Assembly (NCBI GenBank): GCA_042091035.1
Contig: JBELIG010000151.1
Coordinates: 1 to 8,032 of the forward strand
DNA from: AM-2324 sp042091035
Lineage (GTDB): Bacteria; Bacteroidota; Bacteroidia; Chitinophagales; Saprospiraceae
Direction: 5' to 3'
Length of the DNA: 8,032 nt
Both the position numbers and the translations under genes were made by a program. The notes beneath the pieces are model-generated. The model made no database searches. It was not told where the DNA came from and saw only the letters and a list, made by a program, of their open reading frames with translations. Numbering within the stretch: position 1 is the stretch's first letter; each line of letters begins with the position of its first letter. Shown here piece by piece: positions 5,601-8,032 of this stretch.

Positions 5601-7715
5601 ATTCTAATGGATGGATTCGACCTTTCCTTGATTGATGAGTTTTGGGATTACAGACAAATGGATTTCAATGGAGATTTGTCAGCTCAGCTTGAGGTAGATG
5701 ATATTATGAATTTTGAAGGTTTGAGCCTCTTGGTTCATTCGGATACTTTTGGAATCAATACGGATAGTTATGGTTTATTTGATTTGAAGGTAAATACGCC
5801 AAGTATCTATTATCCATTAGATATTGATTTAGCTTTTAGGGACGGTATCCAGCGAAAGATAGCTGGGGTAGGTACGTATAAATTACCTTTTAAACCAAAA
5901 AATAAAAAGATTAGACTTTCTAATAATAAAATCAATAGGCCTAATCATGTTTCCATGGATTTCGAGGTCGATGATCTGCCGATGACTATGTTGGAATATT
6001 GGATTGGCGCAGGTGTAAGTAATACTGTAGGCAATATAGATGCAGGTTTTTCCTTGAATGGACCGCTTAATAAAATGATTTTGGATGGTGAGGCACTTAT
6101 AACTGATGCAGCGACTACCATTGATTATCTTAATGTGCGGTACAGTTTTGACAATCAAAAAGTTGCCCTCAAGGAAGATATTTGGGAGATTATAGATGGA
6201 GTGATTTATGACCAAGATGGAAATAGTGCAGAAGTAAAGGGCGGTATAAGACATGAATATCTTCGAAATTTATCCTTGGATGCCTTGATTAATACAGATA
6301 AATTAAATGTATTAGATACGGATTCGGAGTCAGATGAATTGTATTATGGTTACGCCAATGCGAGTGGGCGAGCATCTTTTACAGGTACATTCTTGAGGCC
6401 GGAGTTCTATATCACAGGATCTTCATTAAATGGCACAGCAATAAATATTCCTGTTTCTTATGATACAAAAGCTAATAAGGTTGACTTTGTTGAATTTATT
6501 AATCGTCAAATTGATTCTACCAGATTATCTGTGATCGATGATGAGCCGCTTGGTATTCAGGTAAACATGGAAATGAATCTGACGGAGGATGCTGTTGTTA
6601 AAATTATTTTTGATGAACAGGCTGGGGATATTCTTGAAGGGCGCGGAAATGGAAATCTTCAGATGATTGTAACTCGTACAGGAGATTTCCAAATGTATGG
6701 AGATTATATTGTTTCCTCTGGGAGTTATTTATTTACTTTGTTCGATTTTCTAGTGAATAAACAGTTTCAGGTTGAATCAGGAGGGACTATACGATGGACT
6801 GGAGACCCATTCGGTGCGGAGCTTAATCTTTCTGCCAATTACGGTAATCTAAAAGCTCCAGTTGGAGGTTTGATTTCTGAATATCTTGTTGGTGCTTCTG
6901 ATGACGTAAAGAAATCTGCCAATTACCTACACGATGTTGAACTTTCCCTGTTACTCTCCGGAATAATGACAAATCCTGATGTCAATTTCAATTTGAGTTT
7001 TCCGACCTTGACTGGAGAATTAAAGAACTATGTAGATACAAAAATGCGTATTCTTTCTCAGGATCAAAATCAGATTAACCTCCAGGTTTTTGGATTGATC
7101 GCTTTAGGGCAATTCTTACCTGATCAGTCCAATGTAATAGCAGATAATGCACCAGTAAATTTTGGTATAAATACGGTTACAGAGGTTTTATCGCAGCAGT
7201 TTTCAATTTACCTTACTCAACTTGTCCAGCAGTGGTTGGAAGAGGACGGATTAGTGTCTGGAATTGATTTTGATGTGGCCTACAAGCACCTCGATGAAAG
7301 AAATAATCCTGATCAACAAGCACAGGTTTGGGATCAATTTCAGTTTAGGATAAATAATTCACTTTTTGAAGACAGGCTTTCGGTGAATTTTGGAGGTAAT
7401 CTTTCCCTCAATGAGGTTGGTCAGACAGATACTTTTTATCTAGCAGGAGATTATGCTGTTGAGTACGAATTAAACAATAATAATCTTATGGTTAGATTTT
7501 ATCAAAGTACGAGTCCCTCTTTAATCAATGGACGTGTTAGGCAAACAGGATTAGGTCTGTCTTACAAAAAGGACTTTGATGATTTCAATGAATTCCTTGC
7601 GCAACTTAGAAAGAGTACTAAGGTATTAGGTAGGAGAAGGAAAAAATCTAAGCAGACAAGTCAGCCAGAATCTAGTATTAACTCCGATTCTAATCCTCCA
7701 GATAGTGGAGGATAA
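2691..7715 (+). CDS. tamB: TamB family translocation/assembly module protein (AsmA-like, DUF490)
   Basis: This is a 1674-residue envelope protein of the TamB/AsmA-like superfamily. These proteins are anchored in the inner membrane and span the periplasm as a long hydrophobic-lined beta groove; in Proteobacteria they move phospholipids to the outer membrane or work with the Omp85 protein TamA. A short basic N-terminus (to Lys14) precedes one membrane helix (about 16-37), then the AsmA-like start LPPVQNFLATYLTNVLSKNL and PGAIIIDDFYLEDLNQDTL. The middle is one long run of alternating beta-strand sequence with few Cys. The C-terminal TamB domain (about 1190-1630) is the diagnostic part: YYGYANASGRASFTG (about 1218), LNGTAINIPVSYD (about 1246), GNGNLQMIVTRTGDFQMYGD (about 1319), then SGSYLFTLFDFLVNKQF and GGTIRWTGDPFGAELNLSAN. 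Length fits Bacteroidota members of the family. A basic stretch (GRRRKKSKQ) and a Ser/Pro/Asp-rich tail end the protein. The ATG at 2691 places the basic residues just before the helix. No Omp85 gene is adjacent in this window. It probably has its own promoter in the preceding 159-base gap. Confidence 0.95.
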   Translation: MSNQETNDRDKKSKWLALIKWLFLGSLALFIGLFLLLKLPPVQNFLATYLTNVLSKNLNVPVEVEKVHVELPGAIIIDDFYLEDLNQDTLVFAEKVQLDIESGFLGLLRKEVIVKSIDLKGIDLNLKRASGGIKNNLQLLLESRSLREELKDSLESKSSKPLALDIRRLNLEDLNLYNSNVPNGNNTSVQLSNATVDVGSIDIENQVFNINRVNINGLFVDVFLYDWEEDSTLVEGENIIATADEIPDFFFEEESGALKLNIPDSVKVEGMLLTLDRVKGINNSFKLTNTRSFVKPVIREGSVDYSNMLVEDINFNFNAVKFVDKVFTAENSDMNFEEQSGFVCERLYANELELSSDHLNLFDMELRTDKSVLGDSICLNFKEYSAFSRFPFEVSLDVRINEGMVAVEDVMKVAPSLRDNRFFTLNSAELFMLSGQVKGVVDDLRGREIDIQLGRDFRLNGDFSFQHLLDIEKRFLSLNLDQCRTSVYAIKNLIPFVSLPDNFNKLGRLNFKGGFSGFFNNFNAYGELETEIGVANMDMNMDIKGGKELASYKGQLNLSDFDLAYWTGVEDLGKVYFSSTLEDGKGLTANTASAILNASIDTLEYKGYKYKDLAYAGKLDKNTVSGGFLAKDENFDLYFNGRIDFQPQEPIFDFILEVKKFNLYALNISKTPRSISGIFDVNLKNFDLDKVRGEVEIQNVLYKSEGMEPFRLDLASVTMDTLEGGGQELHLDSELGSVNYKGTETVSNFPKVLNEYVWNSYPDFMSLLTKKTFESSLDSLSGDFALDVNIVDTKGLMKFADERFGELEGVNLRFDFQGNDQLLDWSLSVPDFSFAKTTLTDIYFEGEGDGDTSMFFLNIAESQFGKRIQKEPMEFAFFLKRDVLEVDVSTDKVFDFDNKLEINADLFTAENGDLKIHIKEEFLDLPDGYWTVGADNELQFGKDYILAKDFVLSRDDYRVQIETYKDNGLKILMDGFDLSLIDEFWDYRQMDFNGDLSAQLEVDDIMNFEGLSLLVHSDTFGINTDSYGLFDLKVNTPSIYYPLDIDLAFRDGIQRKIAGVGTYKLPFKPKNKKIRLSNNKINRPNHVSMDFEVDDLPMTMLEYWIGAGVSNTVGNIDAGFSLNGPLNKMILDGEALITDAATTIDYLNVRYSFDNQKVALKEDIWEIIDGVIYDQDGNSAEVKGGIRHEYLRNLSLDALINTDKLNVLDTDSESDELYYGYANASGRASFTGTFLRPEFYITGSSLNGTAINIPVSYDTKANKVDFVEFINRQIDSTRLSVIDDEPLGIQVNMEMNLTEDAVVKIIFDEQAGDILEGRGNGNLQMIVTRTGDFQMYGDYIVSSGSYLFTLFDFLVNKQFQVESGGTIRWTGDPFGAELNLSANYGNLKAPVGGLISEYLVGASDDVKKSANYLHDVELSLLLSGIMTNPDVNFNLSFPTLTGELKNYVDTKMRILSQDQNQINLQVFGLIALGQFLPDQSNVIADNAPVNFGINTVTEVLSQQFSIYLTQLVQQWLEEDGLVSGIDFDVAYKHLDERNNPDQQAQVWDQFQFRINNSLFEDRLSVNFGGNLSLNEVGQTDTFYLAGDYAVEYELNNNNLMVRFYQSTSPSLINGRVRQTGLGLSYKKDFDDFNEFLAQLRKSTKVLGRRRKKSKQTSQPESSINSDSNPPDSGG

Positions 7716-7738
7716 AAAAAGCCCAATTAGGGCCTTTT
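7716..7738. terminator. bidirectional intrinsic terminator between convergent genes
   Basis: Immediately after the tamB stop codon an A run (7714-7720) leads into GCCC (7721-7724), a 5-base loop AATTA, GGGC (7730-7733), one unpaired C opposite A, then TTTT (7735-7738). The 4-bp GC core extends by A-T pairs past the mismatch, and each strand shows a T-rich tail, so the structure can end transcription of tamB on the plus strand and of the nrnA-like gene on the minus strand. The T run overlaps the stop codon of the minus-strand gene (7737-7739). The GC core is short, so efficiency is uncertain, but the position between convergent stops is typical. Confidence 0.7.
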
Positions 7739-8032
7739 AAGTATCTTCTTTTGTTATTGTTTCAGCTATTGCTTCTTTGAATTTTCTAATTGTAGGTTCC
7801 AAGCCTATAAATGAAGCACCTCCGGAGGCATTTTTATGACCACCACCTTTGAAGTATTTACTGGCAATTTCCTGCACCGAAAAATCTCCTTTAGATCGAA
7901 GGGATAGTTTGGTGATCTTAGGTTGTTCATGTATGAACGCAGCAATTTTAACATTCTTTAGGCTCAATAAGTAGTTTACTATTCCTTCTGTATCTCCCCT
8001 TTGAATATCATATTTGTCGTAATCAGCTTTAG
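7737..8032 (-). CDS. nrnA: C-terminal part of NrnA-like DHH/DHHA1 phosphoesterase (5' truncated)
   Basis: The minus-strand frame is open from the right edge of the window to the TAA at 7739-7737, giving about 98 C-terminal residues. A TTG at 7967 could be misread as a start, but coding-like sequence continues upstream of it (ADYDKYDIQRGDTEGIVNYL), so the true start lies outside the window. The fragment is the DHHA1 substrate-binding domain: GDTEGIVNYLLSLKNVKIAA, then ITKLSLRSKGDFSVQEIASK, then the hallmark GGGHKNASGG (GGGH encoded at 7836-7847). In NrnA-type enzymes this domain binds the 3' part of short oligonucleotides or pAp while the N-terminal DHH domain, not visible here, holds the manganese ions. 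Expected roles are breakdown of 2-5-nt RNAs and 3'-phosphoadenosine 5'-phosphate in the cytoplasm. It converges on tamB with 21 bases between stop codons. A different DHH-family phosphoesterase cannot be excluded without the N-terminus. Confidence 0.88.
   Translation of the reverse strand, partial: KADYDKYDIQRGDTEGIVNYLLSLKNVKIAAFIHEQPKITKLSLRSKGDFSVQEIASKYFKGGGHKNASGGASFIGLEPTIRKFKEAIAETITKEDT

Noticed and set aside
5883..6254. 123-codon open frame on the minus strand
   Set aside because: It lies wholly inside the tamB coding sequence, has low-complexity Ile/Ser/His-rich composition with no recognisable domain, and looks like a chance frame in AT-rich DNA.
7737..7967. A complete small gene starting at the TTG at 7967
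   Set aside because: The frame stays open upstream to the window edge and the upstream residues (GDTEGIVNYL and before) are part of the conserved DHHA1 region, so this is a truncated view of a longer gene.

Overview
The window is AT-rich, gene-dense bacterial DNA that looks like a Bacteroidota genome, most plausibly a Saprospiraceae-like or related marine/freshwater lineage. The signs are: start codons without clear Shine-Dalgarno sequences, a dockerin-like C-terminal tail (GDINGNADPNL) of a kind I associate with large secreted Saprospiraceae proteins, a very long Bacteroidota-style TamB, and an NrnA-like DHH/DHHA1 phosphoesterase. The taxonomic placement is inference from protein character, not from a marker gene.

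Layout, left to right. Bases 1-258 hold the C-terminal end of a probably secreted protein with a dockerin-type calcium-binding segment; its start lies outside the window. Only 8 bases later comes folP (267-1115), a complete dihydropteroate synthase of folate synthesis. After 24 more bases comes a 463-residue protein (1140-2531) that I cannot name. It has an N-terminal soluble region, a transmembrane hairpin, a second soluble region, a third membrane segment and a C-terminal segment that looks like a SPOR (peptidoglycan-binding) domain. These three genes share a strand and are tightly spaced, so they could be co-transcribed. A 159-base gap (2532-2690) follows, with a perfect 8-bp AT-rich inverted repeat and a weak promoter-like sequence. 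It separates them from tamB (2691-7715), a 1674-residue envelope protein of the TamB/AsmA-like lipid-transport family that fills more than 60% of the window. tamB ends against a convergent gene, the C-terminal part of an NrnA-like nanoRNase/pAp phosphatase (7737-8032, minus strand, start outside the window). The two genes are separated by a compact GC hairpin flanked by A and T runs that can act as a terminator in both directions.

The genes do not form one obvious pathway: folP and nrnA are housekeeping metabolism, tamB is envelope biogenesis, and the partial first gene is probably exported. The least explained object is the 463-residue membrane protein, which seems to join a cytoplasmic, possibly degenerate nuclease-like domain to a periplasmic SPOR-like domain. 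I see no mobile element, CRISPR array, tRNA, rRNA or convincing sign of horizontal transfer. Most of the window is ordinary chromosome.
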